DNA of 59,055 nt from NCBI GenBank assembly GCA_021773365.1, contig JAJFKF010000085.1, forward strand, positions 1-59,055, in the 5' to 3' direction. The position numbers were made by a program, and so were the translations under genes. Below the pieces are notes generated by a model. That model was given only the letters and a program-made list of their open reading frames with translations, made no database searches and was not told the DNA's origin. Shown in pieces: positions 47,592 through 56,156 of this stretch. The number at the start of each line of letters is the position of its first letter. Within the stretch, counting starts at the first letter, position 1. Origin of the DNA: Gammaproteobacteria bacterium (GTDB lineage Bacteria; Pseudomonadota; Gammaproteobacteria; Steroidobacterales; Steroidobacteraceae).

Positions 47592-48935
47592 ATGAAAACC
47601 AGATATCCGATTCTGTCGCTGTGGGCTGTCGCGGCCCTGGTGTTCTCGGCAGCAGCCAACGCTGGCATTGCCAGCGGCGTCACGCGCGCCGAGGTGAACG
47701 GCATTGACGTCATCGTCTATCCCACCGCGGTGAAAGACGTGGTCACCATCGCCGGCTCCATGCCGGGAGGTGATCTGTTCGCCGGTGAGGGCAACATCGT
47801 CGTGCCCACACTGGTAGGTATGATGCTCGACAAGGGCACCACTAGGCAGGACAAATTCCAGATCGCGTCCAGACTGGAGAAAGCGGGTGCTGGAATATCC
47901 TTCGGAGTCGGCGACCAGATGGTGTCCATCAACGGTCGCAGCCTCAGGAAAGATCTGGCCATGGTGATCGATCTGATGGCCGAGCAATTGCGCATGCCGG
48001 CTTTCTCCGCCGAGGAACTGGAGACGGTCAAAAAGCAGTTCATCGGTGGCACCCGCCGTTCGCTGGAAGATACCGGCGCCATGGCAGGCCAGGCGATGGG
48101 GCGGACCATCTTCCCGCAAGGCCATCCCAACCGCCCGCATACCGTGGAGGAATTGCTGGAGGCCGCCCCGGATGTGAGCGTGGACGAACTGAAGCGCTTT
48201 CACGACCGGTACTACGGTCCGCAGCATATGACACTGGTGTTTGTCGGTGACGTGGACGCAGGACAGATCCAGGCCTATCTCGCCAAGGCCTTCGCCGGCT
48301 GGAAAGGCGGCGTCCCGGTGATGAACAGCGAAGCCACCGCCCCCAAAGCCGGCGCGCCGCAGGAACGGGTGGTGCCGATGCCCGGCAAGACCAGCGTTAC
48401 CATGCTCGTCGGTCAGGCCACCGGCATCGACTACCATCATCCCGACGCCATCGCGCTGCGCGTGGGCACCGCCATTCTCGGCAGCGGCTTCACCGGACGC
48501 CTGATGAGCACGGTGCGCGATCGCGAAGGCCTGACCTACGGCATTGGCGCCGGCGTCTCCGGTGATACTTACAGCGACGGCAGCTGGGCCATCTCGGCCA
48601 CCTTTGCCCCTGATCTGCTGGACAAGGGCATTGCCTCCACTCGGCGCGAACTGCAGAAATGGTGGAGCGAAGGCATCACCGCTGACGAACTGAAAGCCCG
48701 CAAGACCAACATGATCGGCTCCTACCAGGTCGGCCTGTCCACCACCGGCGGCATCGCCGGCGCCCTGCTGCGCGCCGCCAGCCTCGGCTACGACATGAAG
48801 TGGGTTGACGAATACCCGCAGAAGATCGACGCCCTCACCGTCGAACAGGTCAATTCCGCGATCAGGAAACACCTCAACCCGGCCACGATGACCGTGGTGA
48901 AAGCCGGCACGCTGAAGCCCGGCGAGGGCAGCTAA
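47592..48935 (+). CDS. M16-family non-catalytic partner protein
   Basis: Second M16 protein, 447 residues, with a signal peptide (MKTRYPILSLWAVAALVFSA then ANA). At the place of the zinc motif it reads VPTLVGMMLDKGT, so it has no HxxEH and is probably inactive alone. It keeps the Arg/Tyr substrate-binding segment typical of such partners (REGLTYGIGAGVSGD). The frame also opens at a GTG at 47580 overlapping the previous stop; ATG 47592 is preferred for its signal peptide. The pair resembles known bacterial M16B heterodimers. Confidence 0.9.
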   Translation: MKTRYPILSLWAVAALVFSAAANAGIASGVTRAEVNGIDVIVYPTAVKDVVTIAGSMPGGDLFAGEGNIVVPTLVGMMLDKGTTRQDKFQIASRLEKAGAGISFGVGDQMVSINGRSLRKDLAMVIDLMAEQLRMPAFSAEELETVKKQFIGGTRRSLEDTGAMAGQAMGRTIFPQGHPNRPHTVEELLEAAPDVSVDELKRFHDRYYGPQHMTLVFVGDVDAGQIQAYLAKAFAGWKGGVPVMNSEATAPKAGAPQERVVPMPGKTSVTMLVGQATGIDYHHPDAIALRVGTAILGSGFTGRLMSTVRDREGLTYGIGAGVSGDTYSDGSWAISATFAPDLLDKGIASTRRELQKWWSEGITADELKARKTNMIGSYQVGLSTTGGIAGALLRAASLGYDMKWVDEYPQKIDALTVEQVNSAIRKHLNPATMTVVKAGTLKPGEGS

Positions 48936-48945
48936 ACGATCCAGG

Positions 48946-48968
48946 CCGGCGGCAGGGAGAGCCGCCGG
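48946..48968. terminator. Hairpin between convergent genes
   Basis: An 8-bp perfect GC stem (CCGGCGGC at 48946-48953 with GCCGCCGG at 48961-48968) and a seven-base loop, in the 54-base gap between the convergent M16 and PLP genes. It is placed to serve both directions, but no T run is present. Confidence 0.5.
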
Positions 48969-48989
48969 TGCCGCCTGTTCAGCGGCGTC

Positions 48990-50798
48990 TCAATCCTTGA
49001 TTCGCTTTCGTACCCACCGTGCATGCACATCAAGGTAAGTCTCTTCATAGAGCTTGCCCACACTGGCACGATCAGGAAACCCGCGTGCGAAATCCGGATA
49101 CAGATCTCCGAACGCCAGTTCCGCCGCCCGCCCCATATGCTCCAGCAGGTAACGCGGGTCCTCATCCCCAACTGAAATCCGCATCGTGCTGGGCGTGATC
49201 CCCGCCTGCTTCAGGGCGCCACCCGGCAACTCCGAATGCGTGGTCAGCGCCGGACAAAGCACCATGGTGTTCACCTGTCCAATGCTCACCTGCAACGCGA
49301 ACGCCGGTTCCAGGCTGTCAAGAAACCGCTTCAATCGGTCAACTGACAGTTCCAGTGGCCGCTCCGCACTGCCCTCGAAATCGATGGTGAACAGCGGCGC
49401 CGGCAGACCCAGCGTCATCAATTTTTCACGCAGCGGTGCATTGGGGTGTTTGTCGAGCGCCGGGCAGTTGACGTTGATCAGCGGATGCATGGCCAGTGCC
49501 CGCGCCAGCACGATGGTGTTGATGCACTTCGACAGCAGCCGCATCTCGATGGTACGCATGCCGCTGAGTACCTCGAAGGCCTTGTCGGAGTCGAGGAAGG
49601 CGCCCTTGATGTAGTACACGTTCCAGAACATCGTCTCTTCCCAAGTGTACTCCCGCTCCTGGCAGTCGTGCCCGGTGGCCATCATCTTCTCGCCCTTGGG
49701 CATGAACATCCGCTCGTTGCGCGCGATGACCACGCCGGCGGTGGTATTGCCCGAACCGCACAAGTCCTTGGTATAGGAATGAATGATGAAATCCGGCCGC
49801 TCGATCAGCTCCCTGTGCCGGAGCATGGGTTGCAGGAAGGGCGTGGCCACCGTGGCATCGCAGATTACGGTCAGCCCTTGCGCATGCGCCGCACGGCAGA
49901 TGCCCGGCACGTCGAGCACATAGCCATGCGGATTGCAGGGCGATTCCACGTACACAAAGATGTTCCGGCCCTGCGCCAGGCGATCCGCGTAGCGTGTCTT
50001 CACCTCCGCCAGCCGTGCCTCGAAGGCCGCCGCGCTGTCGCCGTCGAACCATTCGATGGCCACGTCGAGGTTGCTCTTTTTGCCGTACCAGTCCTGCAGC
50101 AGCTGGTAGCTGCCGCCGTAGATGTTGCGACTGGACAGCACGATGTCGCGGTAGCCGACCAGGTGCGCCAGGGTGGCGTCGATGGCGGCCATGCCGGAGT
50201 TGAAGTTCAGCGCGAAGTAGGCGGCTGCCTCTTCGCCGGCCTCCAGGTCCACGATGTGATTGGCCAGGCTGATGGAGGTGGGATTGAGCAGGCGGGAATA
50301 GATCTCATGCAGCGCCTCGCGGCCGGTGAAGGCGTCCTCGATCCACTCGGTGCAGGCATAAAAGTATGTTGCCGTGCGCGTGATGACCGGAGTGGCGCTG
50401 AATAGCGCGGTGACGTTGTCGAACAGCGGGTAAGGGCCCTTGGTCGCTGCGGTGCCCATCTCGTCCATGAGGGACTGATAGGTGGCGCGCAGGGGGTTCT
50501 GCAGGCTGTCCAGTACCTTGGCAAGCTGGAAACACACAAAGCGCTTGGCGTTGAACCAGGCGATGCGGTCGGAGCGGTCCAGCGTGGCCAGCGTGCGGGT
50601 GCTGACGGCCCACAGATCGTGGGCGGCTACATTGGTGTTGAACAGCTGCTTGACCAGGGCGCCCAGGGACTTGCCATGCTCGGAGCCGGGGGCGATACCG
50701 AAATGCTGGAGTTGCTCGGTGACCAGCTCATCGATGTTTGTTGCAGTGGTAGAGTGGCGGCGCGGGCTGAGCTGGGCGGCTTGGGTCAGGTCGGTCAT
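48990..50798 (-). CDS. Long Cys/Met-metabolism PLP-dependent enzyme
   Basis: Fold-type I PLP enzyme of the cystathionine gamma-synthase/lyase group, 602 residues, about 200 longer than the classic enzymes (near 390). The PLP lysine is Lys344 in HSYTKDLCGSGNTT, the pyridine-binding Asp is Asp314 in CDATVATP, and the phosphate-loop serine is in NSGMAAIDATL (about residue 201). About 150 residues precede the usual catalytic core, and roughly 50 extra residues lie near the C-terminus. The exact reaction (gamma-synthase, gamma-lyase or acylhomoserine sulfhydrylase type) cannot be told. It follows the DnaA-box palindrome on the minus strand. Confidence 0.8.
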   Translation of the reverse strand: MTDLTQAAQLSPRRHSTTATNIDELVTEQLQHFGIAPGSEHGKSLGALVKQLFNTNVAAHDLWAVSTRTLATLDRSDRIAWFNAKRFVCFQLAKVLDSLQNPLRATYQSLMDEMGTAATKGPYPLFDNVTALFSATPVITRTATYFYACTEWIEDAFTGREALHEIYSRLLNPTSISLANHIVDLEAGEEAAAYFALNFNSGMAAIDATLAHLVGYRDIVLSSRNIYGGSYQLLQDWYGKKSNLDVAIEWFDGDSAAAFEARLAEVKTRYADRLAQGRNIFVYVESPCNPHGYVLDVPGICRAAHAQGLTVICDATVATPFLQPMLRHRELIERPDFIIHSYTKDLCGSGNTTAGVVIARNERMFMPKGEKMMATGHDCQEREYTWEETMFWNVYYIKGAFLDSDKAFEVLSGMRTIEMRLLSKCINTIVLARALAMHPLINVNCPALDKHPNAPLREKLMTLGLPAPLFTIDFEGSAERPLELSVDRLKRFLDSLEPAFALQVSIGQVNTMVLCPALTTHSELPGGALKQAGITPSTMRISVGDEDPRYLLEHMGRAAELAFGDLYPDFARGFPDRASVGKLYEETYLDVHARWVRKRIKD

Positions 50799-50830
50799 GG
50801 CAGGTCTCTTGGTTGGTTTGGCGTTTGAAG

Positions 50831-50913
50831 GAGGACTTTACCCGGGGAAGTTATCCACATTTTGAGGGGGGGATTCCCACAAAATGTGGATAACTTCCCC
50901 GGGTAAAGTCCTC
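50831..50913. repeat. Perfect 34-bp inverted repeat with two DnaA boxes
   Basis: Arms 50831-50864 and 50880-50913 are perfect reverse complements; the 15-base centre is GGG/CCC-rich and can extend the structure. Each arm holds the consensus DnaA box TTATCCACA: 50851-50859 on the plus strand and 50885-50893 on the minus strand. The element lies between the rlpA stop and the PLP-enzyme start, both on the minus strand. It may be a transcript-ending hairpin for rlpA, a DnaA-binding or DnaA-titrating site, or a mobile palindromic repeat. Confidence 0.85.
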
Positions 50914-50919
50914 GAGTCA

Positions 50920-51690
50920 TCAATCCAGGGCCAGATGTGCGTCGGGGATGCCGGCGCGGCGCAGGCTTTGAATCAGTCGATCGAATTCCTCTACTGATGG
51001 CACCGGGCCGACGCGCACGCGGTACAGCGTGCGGCCGTTGACCTGATCGCCACGCACGGAAATGGGGGCGATTCCTGCCGTGCGCAGGCGCTGAGTCAGG
51101 CGGTCAGCGTTGGTCTGTTCGGAGAAGGCGCCAACCTGAATGTAGAGCGTCTTGTCGGCATTCGGCGCAGGCCTCGATGCAACGGCGGGGGTAGTGGTGG
51201 CGGCGTTGATGGCGCGCACTTCAACCAGGCCCGTGCCAGCGCTGATCAGATCGAGCCTGGCCGCGGCCGAACGTGACAGGTCGATGAGGCGGTTGTCGAC
51301 AAACGGACCGCGGTCATTCACGCGCACGACGATGCTGCGGCCGTTGGCCAGATTGGTGACCTGTACGTAGCAGGGCAGCGGCAGGGTCTTGTGGGCAGCG
51401 GTCATCGCGTCCATGTCATAGCGTTCGCCGCTGGCGGTGCTGTTGCCGTGAAAGCCGGGGCCATCCCATGAGGCCACGCCGCGTTCCACGTAGCCGGCGC
51501 TGCTTGGCATGACGAAATAGCGTTTGCCGAATACTTCGTAGAACTGCGGGTTGCCGCTCCTGCTGCGTGGCTCTTCGCGCGGTATTGCGTTGGGAACAGA
51601 TTCAGGTCCGGGCGTCGGGCGGGTGGGGCCGCCGCAGGCGGTGAGCAGTACCAGCAATGCGGCTGCGCCGGTCCAGCGGGTGTTATTCAC
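50920..51690 (-). CDS. rlpA: Septal ring lytic transglycosylase RlpA
   Basis: Outer-membrane lipoprotein that cleaves stem-free glycan strands in septa in species where tested. 256 residues from a GTG at 51690; a TTG at 51711 is also in frame. The lipobox is LTAC (Cys19). The double-psi beta-barrel domain has GVASWDGPGFHGNSTASGER, then MTAAHKTLPLPCYVQVTN and VVRVNDRGPFV with its conserved Asp. A C-terminal SPOR domain (YIQVGAFSEQTNADRLTQRL) would bind denuded glycans. It overlaps mltB by eight bases. Last gene of the rod-shape cluster. Confidence 0.94.
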   Translation of the reverse strand: MNNTRWTGAAALLVLLTACGGPTRPTPGPESVPNAIPREEPRSRSGNPQFYEVFGKRYFVMPSSAGYVERGVASWDGPGFHGNSTASGERYDMDAMTAAHKTLPLPCYVQVTNLANGRSIVVRVNDRGPFVDNRLIDLSRSAAARLDLISAGTGLVEVRAINAATTTPAVASRPAPNADKTLYIQVGAFSEQTNADRLTQRLRTAGIAPISVRGDQVNGRTLYRVRVGPVPSVEEFDRLIQSLRRAGIPDAHLALD

Positions 51691-52555
51691 TCGCGTAAAC
51701 CCCGGCGGCAATCTCGTTGGCCAGATCGTGTACCGCCATGGCGTACAGCGGGCTGCGGTTGTAGCGCATGATCACACTGAAGTTGTGTGAGCCGGTGGGT
51801 CTGGCATCGGCGGGCGCATCCGCCAGCGGCGCCACTGCTGTCAGTTCTTCCTCGGGCTTCCAGCCGTGTGCTTTCAGATAGTGCGCAACGCTGCCAAGGA
51901 TATCGGCCCAGTTCGACCACAGATCGCGTTTGCCGTCGCCGTCACGGTCCACCGCGTAGTGGCGCACGCTGCGCGGCATGAACTGCGGTGGTCCCATGGC
52001 GCCGGCGTAGGAGCCCAGTGCGCTGAGCGGGTCGATGGATTCCTCGCGCGCCAGCAGCAGATACTGTTCGAGTTCAGCGTCGAAATAGGCCGAACGGGGC
52101 GGGTAGTCGAAGGCCAGCGTCGCCAGCGCATCGATGACACGGTACTTCCCGGTGATGCGTCCCCATGAAGTCTCCACGCCCACGATGGCGACCACATACT
52201 TTGCCGGTACGCCGCTGTCGGCCTCGATGGCGTCCAGCAATTCGCGATGCTCGCACCAGAACTGCACGCCTTGTTCGATACGCCGCTCGGTCAGAAACAG
52301 CGCGCGGTATTCCGGCCAGGTGAAGGTTTTCTCCGCCGGTCGCGCGATGGCGTCGAGAATGGACTGCTTGCGTTCAGCCTGTGCCAGCACCTGTGCCAGC
52401 TTCGCGCTGTCGAAGCCGTGGTCCTTGTGCATGCGCTCAATGAACGCCTGCACCTCCGGCCGTCCGGCATCAAAGGCTGGCTGGCTGTCGGCGGTGGCGC
52501 CACCAGGCGCAGGCAGGGCGAAGACGGCGAAGAGCAAAGGGACGATTCTGATCAT
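51683..52555 (-). CDS. mltB: Lytic murein transglycosylase B
   Basis: Membrane-bound or periplasmic lytic transglycosylase of family GH103, 290 residues. It has a signal peptide without an obvious lipobox (MIRIVPLLFAVFALPAPGGA). The catalytic glutamate is Glu128 in VGVETSWGRITGKYRVIDAL; SYAGAMGPPQFMPRS is the other family signature. It lies between rodA (four bases) and rlpA (overlap), so it belongs to the same operon. Confidence 0.94.
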   Translation of the reverse strand: MIRIVPLLFAVFALPAPGGATADSQPAFDAGRPEVQAFIERMHKDHGFDSAKLAQVLAQAERKQSILDAIARPAEKTFTWPEYRALFLTERRIEQGVQFWCEHRELLDAIEADSGVPAKYVVAIVGVETSWGRITGKYRVIDALATLAFDYPPRSAYFDAELEQYLLLAREESIDPLSALGSYAGAMGPPQFMPRSVRHYAVDRDGDGKRDLWSNWADILGSVAHYLKAHGWKPEEELTAVAPLADAPADARPTGSHNFSVIMRYNRSPLYAMAVHDLANEIAAGVYASE

Positions 52556-52559
52556 TTAT

Positions 52560-53720
52560 CTAACTGCCGATGAGCTTGCGGTGCGAATGCAGTGACATGA
52601 GGATACCGAAGCTGGCCATGAGGGTCACCATGGACGTGCCGCCGTAGCTGACCAGCGGCAGCGGCACCCCTACCACGGGCAGCAATCCACTCACCATACC
52701 GGCGTTGACGAAGACGTAGACGAAGAATGTCAGGCTCAGCGTTCCGGCAAGCAGGCGCGCAAAGGTGTCCTGGCACTGCAGCGCCATGAATAACCCACGA
52801 CCGATCACGAACAGGTAAAGCCCCAGGAGCAGCGCCAGCCCAAGCAGGCCGAATTCCTCGCCGATCACCGCGAAGATGAAATCCGTGGAGCGCTCCGGGA
52901 GGAATTCCAGCTGCGCCTGGCTGCCGTTCATCCAGCCCTTGCCGTAGACGCCGCCGGAGCCGATGGCGATGGTGCCCTGGATGGTGTGATAGCCGGCGCC
53001 CAGCGGGTCGGTGGTCGGATCAATGAGCGTTTGCACGCGGCGGCACTGGTAGTCGTGAAACACGCTGGTGCAGCGGGAGAAGTCGGAGACGAACCAGGTG
53101 CCGACTATGGCAACAGCAAGCAGCGGCAGCATGATTCGCCATCTGAGGCCGGCGAGAAACAGCAGCAGAAAGCCGGAAGCGGCGATGAGCAGCCCGGTAC
53201 CCAGGTCTGGCTGCACCATTACCAGTCCGACCGGCACGATGATGAAGGCAAGCAGCGCCAGCATGGTCATCGGCTTCGGCGGCAGTCCACGGTCGTGCAG
53301 GTACCACGCGCACAGCATGGGCAGCGCCAGCTTCATGATCTCCGATGGCTGGAAGCGGATCACGCCCAGGTCCAGCCAGCGCTGCGCGCCCTTGCCGAAG
53401 TCCCCGACTATTTCCACCACCAGCAGCAGCACGATGCCGAGGCCGTACAGCCACGGCGCTGCCATGCGCAGGTACTTGGGCGCCACCTGTGCCAGTGTCA
53501 GCAGCGCCACCAGTCCCATGATCAACCGGTAACCCTGGCCGCGGGCGACGCCCATGTTTTGTCCGGAAGAGCTGTAGAGAATGAGCAGACCGAGCATGGC
53601 GATGGCGCCGATACCGATCAGCAGCGGGCCGTCCAGATGCAGCCGGCCGAGCAGGCGCGCCGAATAGGTCAGCGTCCGGCGTGTCGTGGAGCCTTGCATA
53701 TTCACATTGCCGAGATGCAT
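52560..53720 (-). CDS. rodA: Peptidoglycan glycosyltransferase RodA
   Basis: SEDS-family membrane polymerase that makes lateral-wall glycan together with PBP2. 386 residues from the ATG at 53720; an ATG at 53699 is also possible, while the long upstream extension of the frame lies inside mrdA. About ten membrane segments are visible. Family motifs: LILYSSSGQNMGVARGQGYR, GDFGKGAQRWLDLG, the catalytic-Asp segment VMVQPDLGTGLLI and PVVGVPLPLVSYGGTSM. It starts one base after the mrdA stop. Confidence 0.95.
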   Translation of the reverse strand: MHLGNVNMQGSTTRRTLTYSARLLGRLHLDGPLLIGIGAIAMLGLLILYSSSGQNMGVARGQGYRLIMGLVALLTLAQVAPKYLRMAAPWLYGLGIVLLLVVEIVGDFGKGAQRWLDLGVIRFQPSEIMKLALPMLCAWYLHDRGLPPKPMTMLALLAFIIVPVGLVMVQPDLGTGLLIAASGFLLLFLAGLRWRIMLPLLAVAIVGTWFVSDFSRCTSVFHDYQCRRVQTLIDPTTDPLGAGYHTIQGTIAIGSGGVYGKGWMNGSQAQLEFLPERSTDFIFAVIGEEFGLLGLALLLGLYLFVIGRGLFMALQCQDTFARLLAGTLSLTFFVYVFVNAGMVSGLLPVVGVPLPLVSYGGTSMVTLMASFGILMSLHSHRKLIGS

Positions 53721-53721
53721 T

Positions 53722-55641
53722 TCATTCCCCGGTGCCGGAGTCGGATTGTACGGAGTTCGCGTCGGCTGGCTGCGGGCCGACCAGGTAGGCGTCGAGGATT
53801 CTGCGTGCCACGGGTGCCGCGGCGCTGGCGCCGAAACCACCGTTTTCCACCAACACCGCCACGACGATGCGGGGGGACTCCACCGGCGCGAACGCAACGA
53901 ACCAGCTGTGATCGCGCTTGCGCTCGGCGATGGTCTTCTCGTCGTACGTCTCGCCCTGCTCGATCGAGATGACCTGCGCGGTACCAGTCTTGCCGGCAAT
54001 GCTGTAGGTGGCGCCTTCAGCGGCGGCCTGCGCGGTGCCGCGGCCGGTCATCGCTGCCTGCATCCCCTGGATCACGGTCCGCCACTGTGCCGGTTCGGCC
54101 TGCACCTGCGGCAGGGGTCGCGCCGGCAGCCCGATCATCTCACCCGTCTGTCCATCGCGTATGCCGGCCGCGAGCCTGGGCGCGAAACGTTTGCCACGGG
54201 CCGCGACAATGGAAGTGGCATGCGCCAGCTGCAGTGGTGTGACCGTCATGTAGCCCTGGCCGATGCCGAAGTTCACGGTCTCGCCGGGAAACCAGACCTT
54301 GTCCTGCGGTTGCGAGTAGTGCTGCCGCTTCCATTCGCGCGAAGGCAGCACGCCGGATTTCTCGCCGGGCATGTCGATGCCGGTGACCTGGCCGAAGCCG
54401 AAGCCCGCCAGAAAGGTCGACAGGCGATCTACATTGAGCGTGTCGGCCAGACCGTAGAAATAGACATCGCAGGAGCGGCCGATGGCCTCGATGAGGTCCA
54501 CCTTGCCATGCACCCCGCCGCGTCCCTCGGTCCACGGTCGCCGCACGCCGGGCATGCGCCACTGGCCGTGGCAGGTGATCTGGTGATGCGCATCGATCAC
54601 GCCGTATGTCAGACCCGCCAGCGCGATTTCGGGTTTGATGGTCGAACCGGGTGGGTAGAAGCCGCGCAGGCTTCGATTGATCAGCGGCCGGTCAATATTG
54701 TTCCGCAGCTGGTCATACTCGGCCACCGTCAGCCCGCGCCCGAAAAGATTGGGATCGAACCCGGGCATGCTGACCAGGGCGATGACACTGCCATCCCGTG
54801 GATCGAGCGCCACTGCTGCGCCCCGTTTTCCCGCCAGCTCTTCCTCGGCTACGCGCTGCACGCCGATGTCCAGCGTCAGAACCAGATCATTGCCCGGTGT
54901 GGCGGGGCTGGAGGACAGGCCGGCCTGCAATGCGCCCTCGCGGTCGATCTGCCGGCCCTGCGCATTGACCAGTACCTGGCGGTAGCCGGGCTTGCCGTGG
55001 AGCTGACCCTCGTAGCCCGCCTCGAGGCCAAGCTTGCCGATCAGTGATGTGCCGGCGTACACGTCGCGATCGATGCGTGCCATATCCTGTTCGCTGATGG
55101 CGCCGACATAGCCCAGGGCGTGTACTGCCGTGGCGCCCAGCGGATAACGGCGCGTGAGACGGGTGCGAATGTCGACACCGGGGAAATCGTGGCGGTGCAC
55201 GGCGAACAGTGCGATTTCCTCCTCGGACATGCGCAGACTCACGGGTACGCTCTCGAAGCTGCGCCGCGAGCCGATGGTGCGCAGCAGTTGCGGGATATCC
55301 TCCGTGGTGACCAGTCCAAGCGCGCTGAGGCCCTCGAGTGCAGCCTGTGCGTCGGGCGTCTGCTCGGCAGTGAGTTCGAGCTGATAGGCCGGGATGTTCT
55401 CGGCCAGTACCACGCCGTTGCGGTCGAGAATGAGCCCGCGGCTGGGCGGGATGGGTTCGATGCGCACGCGATTGCCCTGGGAGAGCTGCGCATAGTAGTC
55501 GTAGCGCACCACCTGCAGCTGCACCAGTCGGGCGAGCAACAGGCACAGCAGCGCCAGGACGAGACCACCGGCGGTGAGTGTGCGGCGCAGGAACATTCGC
55601 TGCTCGGCCCAGTGATCCTTGATGCGAAAGCGCGTATTCAT
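53722..55641 (-). CDS. mrdA: Penicillin-binding protein 2
   Basis: Class B transpeptidase of the elongasome, 639 residues from the ATG at 55641 (E. coli PBP2 has 633). One N-terminal membrane segment spans about residues 21-42, followed by the pedestal domain with PPSRGLILDRNGVVLAENIP. Transpeptidase motifs are SxxK (Ser333-Thr-Ile-Lys336), SxN-like Ser-Cys-Asp (IGRSCDVYFYG, as in other PBP2 proteins) and KTG at Lys551. It lies 38 bases after mreD and one base before rodA. Confidence 0.96.
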   Translation of the reverse strand: MNTRFRIKDHWAEQRMFLRRTLTAGGLVLALLCLLLARLVQLQVVRYDYYAQLSQGNRVRIEPIPPSRGLILDRNGVVLAENIPAYQLELTAEQTPDAQAALEGLSALGLVTTEDIPQLLRTIGSRRSFESVPVSLRMSEEEIALFAVHRHDFPGVDIRTRLTRRYPLGATAVHALGYVGAISEQDMARIDRDVYAGTSLIGKLGLEAGYEGQLHGKPGYRQVLVNAQGRQIDREGALQAGLSSSPATPGNDLVLTLDIGVQRVAEEELAGKRGAAVALDPRDGSVIALVSMPGFDPNLFGRGLTVAEYDQLRNNIDRPLINRSLRGFYPPGSTIKPEIALAGLTYGVIDAHHQITCHGQWRMPGVRRPWTEGRGGVHGKVDLIEAIGRSCDVYFYGLADTLNVDRLSTFLAGFGFGQVTGIDMPGEKSGVLPSREWKRQHYSQPQDKVWFPGETVNFGIGQGYMTVTPLQLAHATSIVAARGKRFAPRLAAGIRDGQTGEMIGLPARPLPQVQAEPAQWRTVIQGMQAAMTGRGTAQAAAEGATYSIAGKTGTAQVISIEQGETYDEKTIAERKRDHSWFVAFAPVESPRIVVAVLVENGGFGASAAAPVARRILDAYLVGPQPADANSVQSDSGTGE

Positions 55642-55679
55642 CGCATGTGCCGGTTGGGTGCGCGCATCAGCAGCGCCCC

Positions 55680-56156
55680 TCAGGTCCGCTGATAGGCATG
55701 GCCCAGCAGTCCGATCCACACCGGCCATAGCAGTGCGCCCGTGAAGGGCGGGAGCCACCGCGCCCAGTGGCTGACGGGATGGCCGGTGATGCCGTCGATC
55801 CAGAACAGCACGAACTGGTACAGCGCCAGCAGCAGGAACACCATCAGTGCCTGGTGCAGTACGGGGAACAACCTCAGGCGCAGATGCAGGCGCATAGCCA
55901 GATAGGCCGGCAGGCAGGCGGCCAGCGCATGCTGTCCCAGCACCAGGCCCTGGAACAGATCCAGCAGCAACCCGCAGACGAAGGCCAGCGCCAACCCCCC
56001 GACACGTGGCGCCATCATGGACCAGAACAGCACGGTAATGATCAGGAAATCCGGGCGGGCCATGTCGGCCCAGTCCGGTAGCGGGACGATCTGCAGAATA
56101 AGCGCCGGCACGATGCTGACGATCATGGGCAGCCGGCGCAGCGTGTTGCGGCTCAT
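55680..56156 (-). CDS. mreD: Rod shape-determining protein MreD
   Basis: Inner-membrane component of the elongasome, 158 residues (162 in E. coli), with about five hydrophobic segments, including LALAFVCGLLLDLFQGLVLG, the family signature with its Asp. The ATG at 56156 overlaps the mreC stop (ATGA), so the two are translationally coupled. Confidence 0.92.
   Translation of the reverse strand: MSRNTLRRLPMIVSIVPALILQIVPLPDWADMARPDFLIITVLFWSMMAPRVGGLALAFVCGLLLDLFQGLVLGQHALAACLPAYLAMRLHLRLRLFPVLHQALMVFLLLALYQFVLFWIDGITGHPVSHWARWLPPFTGALLWPVWIGLLGHAYQRT

Noticed and set aside
50831-50913. Replication origin
   Set aside because: Only two DnaA boxes, no A+T-rich unwinding stretch and no dnaA, dnaN, gidA or parAB genes nearby; a DnaA-binding site is possible, an origin is not supported.
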